From assembly GCA_018993265.1 (NCBI GenBank), contig JAGKSW010000054.1, forward strand, positions 62,001 through 126,000: a stretch of DNA of 64,000 nucleotides, given 5' to 3'. This document shows positions 37,229-46,644 of this stretch, piece by piece. Each line of letters begins with the position of its first letter. The stretch's first letter is position 1. Made by a program: the position numbers and the translations under genes. The notes beneath the pieces were generated by a model. The model saw only the letters and a program-made list of their open reading frames with translations, was not told the DNA's origin and ran no database searches. This DNA is from Nostoc sp. TH1S01. GTDB taxonomy: Bacteria > Cyanobacteriota > Cyanobacteriia > Cyanobacteriales > Nostocaceae.

Positions 37229-37474
37229 ATGCCTTATAACAAAATAGAAGAATTACCTCAAGAAATTCAAGACAAACTTCCTCAACACGCTCAACAAATT
37301 TTCTTTGCCGCTTTCAATGCTTCCCAACGTGATGGGTTGAGCGAAGAAGGTGCCACCAATGTTGCTTGGAACAGTGTGAGAAACGAATACGAACAAGGTA
37401 AAAATGGTGAATGGCAGAGGAAGTCTGAAGATACAGCAGTACACAATAAAGCAGTGACTTCTGGTGGTAATTAA
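37229..37474 (+). CDS. ChaB-like protein
   Basis: 81 residues matching the ChaB family (MPYNKIEELPQEIQDKLPQHAQQIFFAAFNASQ, ATNVAWNSVRNEY). ChaB is a small cytosolic protein once linked to cation exchange; its function is uncertain. A near-perfect palindrome follows 21 bp after the stop. Confidence 0.88.
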   Translation: MPYNKIEELPQEIQDKLPQHAQQIFFAAFNASQRDGLSEEGATNVAWNSVRNEYEQGKNGEWQRKSEDTAVHNKAVTSGGN

Positions 37475-37494
37475 TTAGCTTTTAAATAAGTATT

Positions 37495-37537
37495 AAGTAG
37501 GAAGCGGTTTGTAATAATTACAAACCGCTTCCTACTT
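37495..37537. terminator. 43-bp near-perfect hairpin after the ChaB-like gene
   Basis: Arms of 21 bp (starting AAGTAGGAAGCGGTTTGTA) pair around a single base. The position fits a transcript end, but only a weak T-rich tail (TATAATTTT) follows. It may be a dispersed palindrome used as a terminator. Confidence 0.65.
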
Positions 37538-37853
37538 ATAATTTTAGTAATAAAATCATATTGATTATAAATTTATGCAGCTATAACTCAGCCAGATTCA
37601 ATATCAACTCAATAATCATAAAAGTATCCAGAAATTAATTTAATTAGCATTAGCAGTAAACAATGAAAATTTGCTATTGCTTTGATATGATTGTCATCGA
37701 AGAGAATAAAATATGGTTTACTCAAAATCAAGCTATTACCTGCTCATGAACCCCATGAAGGAAATACTCTGATTGCTGGCGAATGGCCAGAGAGAGAAAT
37801 AAATCATTACACTGAGAGGTAGATGCCCTGCTGGGATTGACCGTCCTATACAA
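37538..37853. other. Intergenic region upstream of ndbB
   Basis: AT-rich for ~200 bp, then higher GC near the ndbB start. No gene or repeat was recognised. Confidence 0.45.
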
Positions 37854-39050
37854 ATGATGACTAAACAAACTCACAGAATTTTAATCCTGGGTGGAGGCTT
37901 TGGGGGTCTCTACACTGCGTTGCGCCTAAGCCAGTTACCTTGGGAATCTCAGCAAAAACCCGAAATTGTACTGGTAGATCAAAGCGATCGCTTTCTATTT
38001 TCTCCTTTACTCTACGAATTGCTCACAGGTGAACTGCAAACTTGGGAAATTGCGCCTCCTTTTGCCGAACTCCTCCAAGGTACAGGTATACGCTTTTACC
38101 AAGCCGTAGTGTCGGGAATTGATACTGACCAGCAACGGGTACAATTACAAGACGGGACAGAAATTCCCTACGACCGCTTAGTCCTGGCTTTAGGCGGAGA
38201 AACACCACTCGATATGGTTCCTGGTGCGACATCCTACGCCATGCCTTTCCGCACCATTGCCGATGCTTACCGTCTGGAACAACGCTTGCAAATTTTAGAA
38301 GAATCCGATGCTGATAAAATTCGCGTCGCAATTGTTGGCGCTGGTTACAGCGGTGTGGAACTAGCTTGTAAATTAGCCGACAGACTAGGCGAAAAGGGAC
38401 GCTTGCGGTTAATTGAAATCAGCGACCAAATTTTACGTACATCCCCAGAGTTTAACCGCGAAGCCGCCAAAAAAGCCTTAGATGCAAAGGGTGTGTTTAT
38501 TGATTTAGACACCAAAGTCGAATCAATTGGTGCAGATACCATCTCACTGGAATACAAAAATCAAATAGATACCATTCCTGTAGAGCTAGTAATTTGGACT
38601 GTAGGCACACAAGTAGCACCTGTAATTAAAAACTTACCTTTTAAGCAAAACCAGCGCCATCAAATCACTACTACACCAACTCTACAAGTTCTTGACCACC
38701 CAGAAATTTTTGCTTTGGGAGATTTAGCTGACTGTCGTGATGCAGAAGATCAACAAGTACCAGCTACAGCCCAAGCTGCCTTTCAACAAGCTGATTTCAC
38801 GTCTTGGAATATCTGGGCTTCTTTGACTGGTCGTCCATTGTTACCCTTCCACTATCAAAAATTAGGGGAGATGATGGTACTCGGCACAGATAACGCCACT
38901 TTGACAGGTTTAGGAATTAAACTCGATGGTTCTTTAGGCTATGTGGCGCGTCGTCTTGCCTACCTGTATCGAATGCCAACTTTAGAACATCAACTCAAAG
39001 TTGGATTTAATTGGCTAGTCCGTCCTATTATAGAGACACTTTCTCAGTAA
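37854..39050 (+). CDS. ndbB: Type II NAD(P)H dehydrogenase NdbB (demethylphylloquinone reductase)
   Basis: 398 residues with two Rossmann folds. The FAD site is RILILGGGFGGLYTALRL and the NAD(P)H site VAIVGAGYSGVELACKLADRL; IFALGDLADC is the FAD ribityl motif. The segment VLVDQSDRFLFSPLLYELLTGELQTWEIAP resembles plant NDC1 and cyanobacterial NdbB, which reduce demethylphylloquinone (or plastoquinone) before methylation in vitamin K1 synthesis. No membrane helix; it should be peripheral on thylakoids. Assignment to NdbB rather than NdbA/C is by sequence resemblance. Confidence 0.85.
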   Translation: MMTKQTHRILILGGGFGGLYTALRLSQLPWESQQKPEIVLVDQSDRFLFSPLLYELLTGELQTWEIAPPFAELLQGTGIRFYQAVVSGIDTDQQRVQLQDGTEIPYDRLVLALGGETPLDMVPGATSYAMPFRTIADAYRLEQRLQILEESDADKIRVAIVGAGYSGVELACKLADRLGEKGRLRLIEISDQILRTSPEFNREAAKKALDAKGVFIDLDTKVESIGADTISLEYKNQIDTIPVELVIWTVGTQVAPVIKNLPFKQNQRHQITTTPTLQVLDHPEIFALGDLADCRDAEDQQVPATAQAAFQQADFTSWNIWASLTGRPLLPFHYQKLGEMMVLGTDNATLTGLGIKLDGSLGYVARRLAYLYRMPTLEHQLKVGFNWLVRPIIETLSQ

Positions 39051-39155
39051 ATCTAAATCTCATCCGATTTTGGATTTAGATTGGGAATTTTCCATCTGTC
39101 CCTTTCTGGTTTCACATTGGTATCACCTCAAAATAAATTAATCACAAACAGTTTG

Positions 39156-39806
39156 ATGGAACGACCGAAAGTTATTTTTCTGGATGCTGTCGGCACAATA
39201 TTTGGCGTAAAAGGCAGTGTGGGCGAAGTATATCGTCAGATAGCCAAAGAATTTGGTGTAGAAGTTTCTGCGGCCAGATTAAATCAAGCATTCATTCAAA
39301 GTTTTAAAGCAGCACCACCGCCGATATTCTTAGATGCAGAACCAGCAGACATACCTCAAAAAGAGTTTGATTGGTGGCGCATAATTGCCCTCAATACCTT
39401 TGAGACGGCTGGTGTTCTCCAGCAATTTTCTGACTTTTCGGCTTTTTTTAGCGAACTTTACATTCACTTCGGCACAGCTGAACCGTGGTTTCTTTATTCT
39501 GATGTGGTGCCATCTCTAATGAACTGGCGGCGTTTAGGGATTGAACTGGGGATCATTTCTAACTTTGATTCTCGGATTTACTCGGTGTTGCAAAGTCTAG
39601 GAATTAGTGAATATTTTACCTCAGTAACTATTTCAACTCAGGTATGTGCGGCTAAACCTGATCCGCAAATTTTTGCTGTTGCTTTAGAAAAACATGATTG
39701 TTCACCAGAGGCTGCATGGCATATTGGCGACAGCATTGTTGAAGATTATCAAGGGGCGAAAGCTGCTGGAATGAGGGGGATTTGGATAAATCGGGATAAA
39801 AAATAG
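39156..39806 (+). CDS. HAD-family hydrolase (REG-2/HDHD3-like)
   Basis: 216 residues from the ATG at 39156; the longer frame from 39081 lacks support. HAD motif I is FLDAVGTIFG, with nucleophile Asp but Val in place of the second Asp, as in REG-2/HDHD3-like members. Motif II is IISNFDSR and motif III/IV AAKPDPQIF with HIGDSIVEDYQGAKAAGM. Without the acid/base Asp, phosphatase activity may be weak. Substrate unknown. It follows ndbB by ~105 bp. Confidence 0.82.
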   Translation: MERPKVIFLDAVGTIFGVKGSVGEVYRQIAKEFGVEVSAARLNQAFIQSFKAAPPPIFLDAEPADIPQKEFDWWRIIALNTFETAGVLQQFSDFSAFFSELYIHFGTAEPWFLYSDVVPSLMNWRRLGIELGIISNFDSRIYSVLQSLGISEYFTSVTISTQVCAAKPDPQIFAVALEKHDCSPEAAWHIGDSIVEDYQGAKAAGMRGIWINRDKK

Positions 39807-40128
39807 AAACTGGTAGGAGAGAGATAGAGGTTTTTTCCGATTAAATGTGGGATAGCTAATGCCACGCCGCTATCTTTTTTTCAACGCAAAGGTAAAGGGA
39901 GGTTAGCGCAGAGTTACGCGAAGGTTTTGGTCTTTAAATAATACGGTACATCTTTAATAGAGAATTGGTATGAGTTATTTTTAGAGATTGCTCAACATTT
40001 CTATCGGCACATCCCTATTAATGAGCCACAATTATATAAACTATTCCAATTTGGACTAAAGCTTCAAAAAAAAGCGATCGCCCTTAGTCTGGTAAAATTT
40101 GCGATCGCCTTTTGTTATTCAACAGCCA
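39807..40128. other. Intergenic region between HAD and Nudix genes
   Basis: 322 bp between convergent genes. Two HIP1 octamers in opposed context (AAAAGCGATCGC near 40073 and GCGATCGCCTTTT near 40101) could form a loose hairpin. There is nothing else. Confidence 0.5.
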
Positions 40129-40674
40129 CTACAAAAAAGGACGTGCTAAGAAAAAGCTGGCTATTGATTTTGCATCTACTGGTTCACCTGCTAAAATTGC
40201 TTTTTCCAATTCTTCTGGTGTCAAGAGAACAGTTTCAATATCTTCGTCTTCGTCTTGTTTTGGCGGTGTTTCTAGCTTTTCTAAATCTTGGGCGAGAAAA
40301 GCATAAATAATTTCATCGGAATATCCAGGCGCAAGGAAAAACTCTCCGAGTTTGCGCCATTTTTGGGCACTATATCCTGTTTCTTCTTCAATTTCCCGCC
40401 TGATAGTTTCTTGGGGATCTTCATTGCGTTCTAAAGTTCCGGCGGGAAATTCTAAGATTCTTCCTTGAACGGCGAAGCGATACTGACGCACGAGTACAAG
40501 TTTTCCTTCATTGGTTACAGGTACAGCTAACGCTCCACCTGGGTGACGAATGCACTCCCATTCTCCTTCTGATTTGTTCGGTAAACGCAAACGATTCACT
40601 TCAAAATCAAATTTGCGTCCTTTGTGAAATAGGCGTTGCTTTAATAGCTGCGGTAATTCTCTACCTAATGGCAT
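40129..40674 (-). CDS. Nudix hydrolase (ADP-ribose pyrophosphatase-like)
   Basis: 181 residues. The Nudix box GTLERNEDPQETIRREIEEETGYS fits Gx5Ex7REUxEExGU. LVLVRQYRFAVQGRILEFPAG before it and APGYSDEIIYAFLAQDL after it are typical of the ADP-ribose/NudF-like group, which hydrolyses ADP-ribose to AMP and ribose-5-phosphate. It lies just downstream of folK (88 bp gap) and probably shares its transcript. Confidence 0.9.
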   Translation of the reverse strand: MPLGRELPQLLKQRLFHKGRKFDFEVNRLRLPNKSEGEWECIRHPGGALAVPVTNEGKLVLVRQYRFAVQGRILEFPAGTLERNEDPQETIRREIEEETGYSAQKWRKLGEFFLAPGYSDEIIYAFLAQDLEKLETPPKQDEDEDIETVLLTPEELEKAILAGEPVDAKSIASFFLARPFL

Positions 40675-40762
40675 AGTGATGGTTTTGTCTTTTCAAAATT
40701 AACGCACAAACACTGTTTGTCGTTTGTGGGATCAGGATTTTGCTTGTTTATGGGTAGTGACT

Positions 40763-41335
40763 TTAATTGCTCTTCAGTAAATGTACATCAGAACAGTCTA
40801 CATCTTTTACCAACTGTTTGATTGTGTATCCGGAAACTGGCTCAATCCAATCTGGCGCAATTTCGGCTAAGGGAACTAAAACAAATGCTCGTTCTCGCAT
40901 TCGGGGATGGGGGATTTGTAAGTTGGGTGTGTCTAGAATGACTTGATCGTACAACAATAAGTCTAAATCTAGCGATCGCGGCCCCCACCGTTCTTGTCGC
41001 ACGCGCCCAAATTGCTGTTCTGTAGCTAACAAAGTTTCTAGTAATAATTGCGGTGTCATGTCTACTTGCATGATTACACAGCCATTAATGTAATCTGGCT
41101 GTGGCGGCCCTACTGCTTTAGTTCTATACCAACTGGATGTTGCTTCTAATTGAATTTTTGGTATTGCACTTAACTGCGCGATCGCTGCTGCTAATATTGT
41201 CTGCGAATCACCTAGATTACTGCCAAGTGCTACCGCTATTCGTACACACTGCTTACTACTAAGAGATTCTTGTCCACTATCATCAGGATGATTTATTATA
41301 TTTTGCTCCCCGTTGAGACCGGATACTTTTAACAA
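40763..41335 (-). CDS. folK: 6-hydroxymethyl-dihydropterin pyrophosphokinase FolK
   Basis: HPPK transfers pyrophosphate from ATP to hydroxymethyl-dihydropterin in folate synthesis. Of the 190 residues, ~32-185 are the catalytic domain: VALGSNLGDSQ, SSWYRTKAVGPPQPDYINGCV, EQQFGRVRQERWGPRSLDLDLLLYD and IPHPRMRERAFVLVPLAEIAP. The first ~30 residues look dispensable, so the true start may be further in. It is followed by the Nudix gene on the same strand. Confidence 0.94.
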   Translation of the reverse strand: MLKVSGLNGEQNIINHPDDSGQESLSSKQCVRIAVALGSNLGDSQTILAAAIAQLSAIPKIQLEATSSWYRTKAVGPPQPDYINGCVIMQVDMTPQLLLETLLATEQQFGRVRQERWGPRSLDLDLLLYDQVILDTPNLQIPHPRMRERAFVLVPLAEIAPDWIEPVSGYTIKQLVKDVDCSDVHLLKSN

Positions 41336-41576
41336 TTTTTCTTTGACGAATTAAATATAATTACTCAGTTAATCTTGACAAAATTCCACTATTAAATTCG
41401 ACAATAATATTTTATGTAGCAATGAATTCAGTTAATTATTTATAGGATAATATACTAACACGAACGTAGTTAATTAACGCTTAAAAGACATTTTAGGCGG
41501 TTGATCTACGATTACTTGGAGCAAGGAACTAACGTGGGGAATCTCACCTCCTGGTTCAAGCAACAACCAACAAAGT
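41336..41576. other. Intergenic region folK/PBP1A
   Basis: Divergent promoter region, AT-rich. A short frame (GTG at 41534, 16 codons, ending VGNLTSWFKQQPTKFE) overlaps the PBP start by 4 bp and could be a leader or simply the misread N-terminus. Confidence 0.4.
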
Positions 41577-43982
41577 TTGAGTGACTCTGACAAGGAGGAA
41601 CCGCGATTGTCGCCTGGGAATCAATATAAAAATGAAGAATCCACCGACGAGAACGTAAGCCCAACAAAGGTGGGAAATATCAGGCAACTATTGGGTCAAA
41701 TGGGTAATATTTCCTCTGGAATAGTGACCAGATTTACCAGTAGGGAAAAGCCATTTTATCGTCGTGTCTGGTTTTGGGCAATCTTAACTGTTGGTAGTGG
41801 TGTGATTGGTACGAAATACGTCATTACCTCCATAGATAAAACTCTGCCAGATAAAGCAGAATTACAAGCTTTTGTTCGGGAGCAAACATTAACAATCACA
41901 GCGGTTGATGGTACTATTCTCCAGCAACAAGGAGAAGCTACCAGAGAACAACTGAAAATCGCACAGATTCCCGATAAATTAAGAAAAGCTTTTATCGCCT
42001 CAGAAGACCGAAGATTTACAGAACACAATGGTGTTGACCCGCAAGGAATTGTGAGAGCAGGTTTAAATAACTTGCGATCGCAAAACGTGGTAGAAGGTGG
42101 TAGCACCATCACCCAACAATTAGCGCGGATTCTGTTCTTAAAACAAGAAAAGACCATTTGGCGCAAACTTAAAGAAGTCCGTCTCGCCCAAAAATTGGAA
42201 GAAGAATTTACTAAAGACCAAATTTTAGAGCGTTATCTCAATTTGGTTTATTTAGGCTCAGGGGCTTATGGTGTGGCAGATGCGGCTTGGGTATACTTCA
42301 GTAAACCAGTAGACCAACTGACCTTAGCCGAAGCCGCCACAATTGCCGGCTTGGCTCCCGCACCAAGTTTATATTCTCCAGAACAAAATCCAGAAGCCGC
42401 TAAACAAAGACGCAATCTCGTATTACAACGGATGCGGGAAGATGGCATCATTACCGCTGCTGAAAGTCAAGCAGCTGCTCAAGAACCATTAGTGGTTAAG
42501 AGTAGTTTGCCCAAACGCCTGCAAGTTGAGTCTCCCTATTTTAGCAGTTACGTTCAGCAAGAATTACCCAAATATGTTTCGGCTGATGTGCTGGCGGCTG
42601 GGGGTTTAACAGTCGAAACCAGCTTAGACCCAAAATGGCAACAAGCCGCCGAAGCCGCAGTTACAAAAGTATTACGTAATCAAGGGCGCTGGGAAAACTT
42701 TAAGCAAGCTGCTTTAGTCGCTATTGACCCCCGCAGTGGTGAAATTAAAGCAATGGTAGGGGGTAAAGACTTTGGCAAAAACCAATTTAATCGTGTCACC
42801 CAAGCCAAGCGTCAGCCAGGCTCGACTTTTAAGGGATTTGTCTACGCAACAGCGATCGCTACCGGGAAAAGCCCTTACGATACCTATTTAGATGCGCCCT
42901 TTATCGTTGATGACTACGAACCCAAAAACTATGGCGAAAAATTCCGGGGCTTGATGAATATGCGAGACGCGCTGACTCGCTCCGTGAATATAGTTGCGTT
43001 GAAAGTATTACTGGATGTAGGATTTGCGCCGACAATTAAACTAGCCCACGATATGGGTATTAAGTCAGAACTCAAACCCAATTATTCCCTAGCTCTTGGT
43101 TCCAATGAAGTCAATCTTTTAGAATTGACCAGTGCCTACGGCAGCTTTGCCACTCAGGGATTACACATAGAACCCCACGGGATTCGGCGCATTCTTAACC
43201 GCCAAGGTCAAGTTATCTGGTCAGCCGATTTTAAATCACAGCGGGCGTTAGATGCTGACAGTGCCGCCATCATGACTTGGATGCTGCGTAACGTTGTTGT
43301 CGAAGGTACAGGCGCAGCTGCCCAACTCGATAATCGACCTGTAGCTGGCAAAACTGGCACTTCGGATGAAGCTAGAGATTTGTGGTTTATTGGCTACATC
43401 CCTCAAGTTGTAGCAGGAGTTTGGCTAGGGAACGATGATAACCGCCCAACCTATGGCGCTAGTAGCAGTGCTGCCTACACCTGGCATGAATTTATGGAAA
43501 CAGCTGTTAAAGGAATGGCAGTCGAAAAATTCCCCGAAAGACCAAAGTTAGAGGGTCGCAAAGGCACAATTAAAGCCGAGCCAATTAAACCGAAGAAAAT
43601 CCTCAACCGTTCTAGTGACGATAATGAGGAGGTAAATTCTAGCGATTCTGATGATAGCGGCTCATCTCGCAGAAGACGCAGACGTAGTTACCAGCAGCAA
43701 GACGATAATAGCGACACACCCAGAAGACGGCGGCGCTATCAAGCTCAAGACGATAATAGTGAAGCACCCAGAAGACGGCGACGCTACCGCATTGTAGACA
43801 ACGATTCCAGTGCCTCAGCCTCAGAACCATCCCGTTCTCGCCGAAGATCCAGGCAAGTTGAATCAGACTCTCCTGCACCGCGCAGGTCGCAGCGGTCTTC
43901 ATCTTCAACTAGTAATAGTTCAGGTTCAGCATCAACACCAACTTGGCGCGATAGACTAAGACCAGGGTCATCTTCACAATAG
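41577..43982 (+). CDS. Class A penicillin-binding protein (PBP1A type)
   Basis: 801 residues from an uncertain TTG start; Met71 is a later possibility, although it would fall after part of the cytosolic tail. One membrane anchor (VWFWAILTVGSGVIGTKYV) is followed by a GT51 glycosyltransferase domain (ASEDRRFTEHNGVDPQGI, EGGSTITQQLARILF, KILERYLN-like DQILERYLNLVYLG). The transpeptidase domain has catalytic S416 in PGSTFKGF, SVN in TRSVNIVAL and KTGTS. The C-terminal ~130 residues are a repetitive Arg/Ser/Asp-rich tail with three DDNS(D/E)xPRRRRRY-like units. It polymerises and cross-links peptidoglycan; the basic tail may bind wall polymers or DNA. Confidence 0.92.
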   Translation: MSDSDKEEPRLSPGNQYKNEESTDENVSPTKVGNIRQLLGQMGNISSGIVTRFTSREKPFYRRVWFWAILTVGSGVIGTKYVITSIDKTLPDKAELQAFVREQTLTITAVDGTILQQQGEATREQLKIAQIPDKLRKAFIASEDRRFTEHNGVDPQGIVRAGLNNLRSQNVVEGGSTITQQLARILFLKQEKTIWRKLKEVRLAQKLEEEFTKDQILERYLNLVYLGSGAYGVADAAWVYFSKPVDQLTLAEAATIAGLAPAPSLYSPEQNPEAAKQRRNLVLQRMREDGIITAAESQAAAQEPLVVKSSLPKRLQVESPYFSSYVQQELPKYVSADVLAAGGLTVETSLDPKWQQAAEAAVTKVLRNQGRWENFKQAALVAIDPRSGEIKAMVGGKDFGKNQFNRVTQAKRQPGSTFKGFVYATAIATGKSPYDTYLDAPFIVDDYEPKNYGEKFRGLMNMRDALTRSVNIVALKVLLDVGFAPTIKLAHDMGIKSELKPNYSLALGSNEVNLLELTSAYGSFATQGLHIEPHGIRRILNRQGQVIWSADFKSQRALDADSAAIMTWMLRNVVVEGTGAAAQLDNRPVAGKTGTSDEARDLWFIGYIPQVVAGVWLGNDDNRPTYGASSSAAYTWHEFMETAVKGMAVEKFPERPKLEGRKGTIKAEPIKPKKILNRSSDDNEEVNSSDSDDSGSSRRRRRRSYQQQDDNSDTPRRRRRYQAQDDNSEAPRRRRRYRIVDNDSSASASEPSRSRRRSRQVESDSPAPRRSQRSSSSTSNSSGSASTPTWRDRLRPGSSSQ

Positions 43983-43992
43983 TTAACTTTCT

Positions 43993-44589
43993 ATGACGGC
44001 TGAGTTACCATCACTTACAGCACCAGATTTTGTCGCCACGTTAGTACAAGCTGGCAAAGATAGCGATCGCCCTTCAGCTAAAGTAGTAATTGATGCTTTA
44101 TTACAAGCTGAAAAAACCGCCAAACAAGAGCGAATTAGCTATACTTTTGATGCTCTTGTTGGAACATGGCGACTTTGCTTTGCCACCGGAACACGTAAAG
44201 TTAGACAGCGTGGCGGCATAATTTTAGGTAAAGGCTTTTATTGGCCTAAATTTACGCCTGCTTATATTTCTTTTAGTAAAGCAACACCAGTCAAAGGAGA
44301 AATTAGCAATCAGGTGCAACTAAGGCCTGTCTTCTTAAAACTCACAGGCCCAGCTAAATATTTAGGCAAAAAAAACCTGTTGGCATTTAATTTTACCCAT
44401 ATTCAAATTAGTCTCTTTGGCCGCGTTATTTATGACAAGCCTTTAGGCGGAAATAAATCACAAAGCCAAGATTTTGAAACCCAGCCCATAGCTAAATTGC
44501 CTTTCTTTGCTTTCTTTTTAGTCACAGAAGATGTTATCGCCGCCCGTGGCCGTGGAGGCGGATTAGCATTGTGGGTCAGAAAAAAATGA
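43993..44589 (+). CDS. Conserved cyanobacterial protein, fibrillin/PAP-like
   Basis: 198 residues with no signal peptide or membrane helix. The pattern LVGTWRLCFATGTRKVRQ, GFYWPKFTPAYISF and the terminal EDVIAARGRGGGLALWVRK resembles plastid lipid-associated (fibrillin-like) lipocalin-type proteins of cyanobacteria and chloroplasts. This assignment is weak. It starts 10 bp after the PBP stop and is probably co-transcribed. Confidence 0.55.
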   Translation: MTAELPSLTAPDFVATLVQAGKDSDRPSAKVVIDALLQAEKTAKQERISYTFDALVGTWRLCFATGTRKVRQRGGIILGKGFYWPKFTPAYISFSKATPVKGEISNQVQLRPVFLKLTGPAKYLGKKNLLAFNFTHIQISLFGRVIYDKPLGGNKSQSQDFETQPIAKLPFFAFFLVTEDVIAARGRGGGLALWVRKK

Positions 44590-44671
44590 CATACTGAATA
44601 AGTGGTGCAGAGGTGGAATTCTGAGTTTTTATTCTCCTATTTAGCAGTGCTAATTTTAGCAATTGCTGAAA

Positions 44672-45262
44672 TTAAATTTCATAGTACCAAATGTCTTCTT
44701 CTCGCACGACAATGCGATGAAGAGATAGGCGGTCAATTAAACCTTCTTCCTCAAATTGTCCTAAAATTCGAGTGATTGTTACGCGTGTAGAACCAAGCAT
44801 TTCTGCTAGGTCTTCGTGAGTTAAGCGCATATCGATTAAACGCCCTTGTTCAACTTGTGAACCAAATTTTTTTGATAACCATGCTAATAATTTGATAAGC
44901 ATAGTATCAACTTTTTTATAACTACGAATTACCATCAATTCTTCAGCTTGTTGGATATGTGCAAGTAGTGTCTCTTGTGCTTGATACCAATCTTCCATGA
45001 GCAAGAGTTTGACTTCTACCTTGGTTAAGCACTCCATCTGATAAAGTTCCATTTTTGACAAGGCTTTACCAACTGTATCTCCAGGCCCCCATAATCCTAG
45101 AGCAACTGTTGTACCATCTTCTAGATAAGTAAAAGTTCGTACGAAACCTTTTTCAATCTGCCAAAGAACATTTTGATGATCTGGCAAGAATGAGCGCCTG
45201 GTAAAATGCTGTTTGGCGCTCTTAGCTGGTGCGTTAGATAAGCTTGAGTGTAAAGATACCAT
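44672..45262 (-). CDS. Crp/Fnr-family transcription regulator
   Basis: 196 residues. A shortened cyclic-nucleotide-binding-like domain (residues ~25-110; FVRTFTYLEDGTTVALGLWGPGDTVG) is followed by a dimer helix and a Crp-type winged helix (MRLTHEDLAEMLGSTRVTITRILGQFEEEGLI). The conserved cAMP-contact Arg-Ser pair is not evident, so it may sense something else or nothing, as in NtcA-like relatives. Single gene. The promoter region contains ATATACCG/CGTAGTATAC-type inverted bases around 45278-45305. Confidence 0.88.
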   Translation of the reverse strand: MVSLHSSLSNAPAKSAKQHFTRRSFLPDHQNVLWQIEKGFVRTFTYLEDGTTVALGLWGPGDTVGKALSKMELYQMECLTKVEVKLLLMEDWYQAQETLLAHIQQAEELMVIRSYKKVDTMLIKLLAWLSKKFGSQVEQGRLIDMRLTHEDLAEMLGSTRVTITRILGQFEEEGLIDRLSLHRIVVREEDIWYYEI

Positions 45263-45448
45263 AATGTATAGTACGATTATTCGGTATATTAACCGTAGTA
45301 TACATAATAGATCAAGCTAAATGAACTTATAGTTGTAGAAAAAATCTACTCTAGGAAAGAGCCGAAAAGTAGATTAATAGTGTTGCGAGGCTGACGCTGC
45401 TGTTTTGTGAAACGGAAAAGACCCAACCCAAGTATATTTAGTTTTATT

Positions 45449-45488
45449 TTTGCAGGCGATCGCACCATAAAACGCGATCGCCTGCAAA
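45449..45488. repeat. Hairpin with HIP1 in both arms
   Basis: TTTGCAGGCGATCGC and GCGATCGCCTGCAAA (15-bp arms) surround a 10-base loop, immediately downstream of the VOC gene stop. It could end transcription of that minus-strand gene, though no T-tract follows in that direction. Confidence 0.7.
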
Positions 45489-45494
45489 TTATAT

Positions 45495-45890
45495 TTACCT
45501 CAGCGCATAATCTAGTTGATATTCTACTAACTCAATTTCATTACCATCTGGGTCATTGACATAGATTCTATGCTTGGTTTCTGGCGCTGTGAGTGTGTAG
45601 TATTCAATACCTGCTTTTTCTAGCAATTTTTGCATTACTTCGCCGTCGTTAATGACAAAGCCAATGTGATTAATGCCGATATTTTCATAGAGTTGATGCA
45701 CTCGAATTTGCTCTGGAGAATCATTCAATGCTAGATAAAATTGGTCATTACCAAAATGTAACCAACGACTACCGTTATGCACACCTTCAGCACGTACATA
45801 CCAATCAGGAAATAAAGTTTGATAAAATTTCTGACTGGCTTCAATATCTTTGCAGCCAAGGTTAATATGTTCAAAGCGCGTAAAATTCAC
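45495..45890 (-). CDS. VOC-superfamily (glyoxalase-like) protein
   Basis: 131 residues with two beta-alpha-beta-beta-beta modules (FEHINLGCKDIEASQKFYQTLFPDW; GINHIGFVINDGEVMQKLLEKAGI; HRIYVNDPDGNEIELVEY). His and Glu positions (HINLG, ELVEY) could hold a metal. Substrate unknown; the family includes glyoxalases, dioxygenases and resistance proteins. Confidence 0.82.
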   Translation of the reverse strand: MNFTRFEHINLGCKDIEASQKFYQTLFPDWYVRAEGVHNGSRWLHFGNDQFYLALNDSPEQIRVHQLYENIGINHIGFVINDGEVMQKLLEKAGIEYYTLTAPETKHRIYVNDPDGNEIELVEYQLDYALR

Positions 45891-46081
45891 AGTTCGCTCC
45901 TTTTGAGTTGATTATAGGTATTGGTTATCAGAATAGAATTCAACAGTTAGGGGCTAGAATTACGGATAAATTCTGTGTGATTGGTGAAGGATTAAACTTT
46001 AAAAATCAGAAACTAATATCTTTAGGACTCTATACAATTTAGTTAAGGCTGGATTTGTGAGAAATAAACTCAATCAAGTAT

Positions 46082-46244
46082 AGGACTCACGCATAGTCCA
46101 CGGAAAATCGTAGACGCGCAAGCGGCTTCCCGCAGGGTACCACTCCAGACGCAGAGAGAAGTTGCGTGCGCGGGTTCCCCGCGTTGAGCAAACTTCGGGA
46201 GTTCACGGAGAAATAAGAGTTTGAGAGTTTTTTGCGTAAGTCCT
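46082..46244. repeat. AGGACTTACGC-ended element with nested repeats (163 bp)
   Basis: Ends AGGACTCACGCA and TTGCGTAAGTCCT. The interior carries GTAGACGCGCAAGCGGCTTC sequence and the constant-loop hairpin at 46158-46196. Confidence 0.75.
46158..46196. repeat. Constant-loop hairpin repeat (copy 3)
   Basis: Stem GAAGTTGC/GCAAACTTC with loop core GGGTTCCCCGC (reverse of GCGGGGAACCC). Closely matches 51445-51483. Confidence 0.7.
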
Positions 46245-46551
46245 ATTTATTTATCAGCGTACATCGGCGGTTAAATATTCTGACCACAACCGTATTGCTT
46301 CATAACTGGGGTGATTTATTTGATTTACATAAATAAATCATAATCGAAATGAGTATGAGTTGTCAGTCAGCTATTCAGCACCTAATTTGCAGTGTAGACC
46401 GCTCCAGGAGCAGAGGAGAACAATTGACGTTTTTCCCTAAATTAATCATCTGCAAGTTAAATGCCCAATAGCTTATTTACTCTGCTCTTGCATCCAACAG
46501 TCTCATGGAATTCGTGGCTATACAAACAAAGTCCGCAAATCAAGAGTTGAG

Positions 46552-46615
46552 AACCCGCGCAGGTGGTCATTGAGTTTGCCGAAATGTGGTCATTGAGTTT
46601 GCAGAAGCGCGGGTT
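46552..46615. repeat. 23-bp direct repeat pair inside inverted arms
   Basis: GTGGTCATTGAGTTTGC occurs at 46563 and 46586 (units of 23 bp). AACCCGCGC (46552-46560) and GCGCGGGTT (46607-46615) flank the pair as inverted repeats. A related AACTCGCGCAGGCGGGTTT sequence lies at ~47530. Confidence 0.65.
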
Positions 46616-46644
46616 TTGTCTGTTTAGCCGTGACTTCAGTCGCT

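Larger units (their letters stand above)
45891..46644. other. 754-bp intergenic region with nested repeats
   Basis: No gene is seen. It contains an AGGACTTACGC-ended element (46082-46244) with a GCGGCTTCCCGCAGGGTA repeat and a constant-loop hairpin nested inside, and a pair of 23-bp direct repeats at 46563-46608 bounded by the inverted arms AACCCGCGC (46552) and GCGCGGGTT (46607). Confidence 0.6.
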
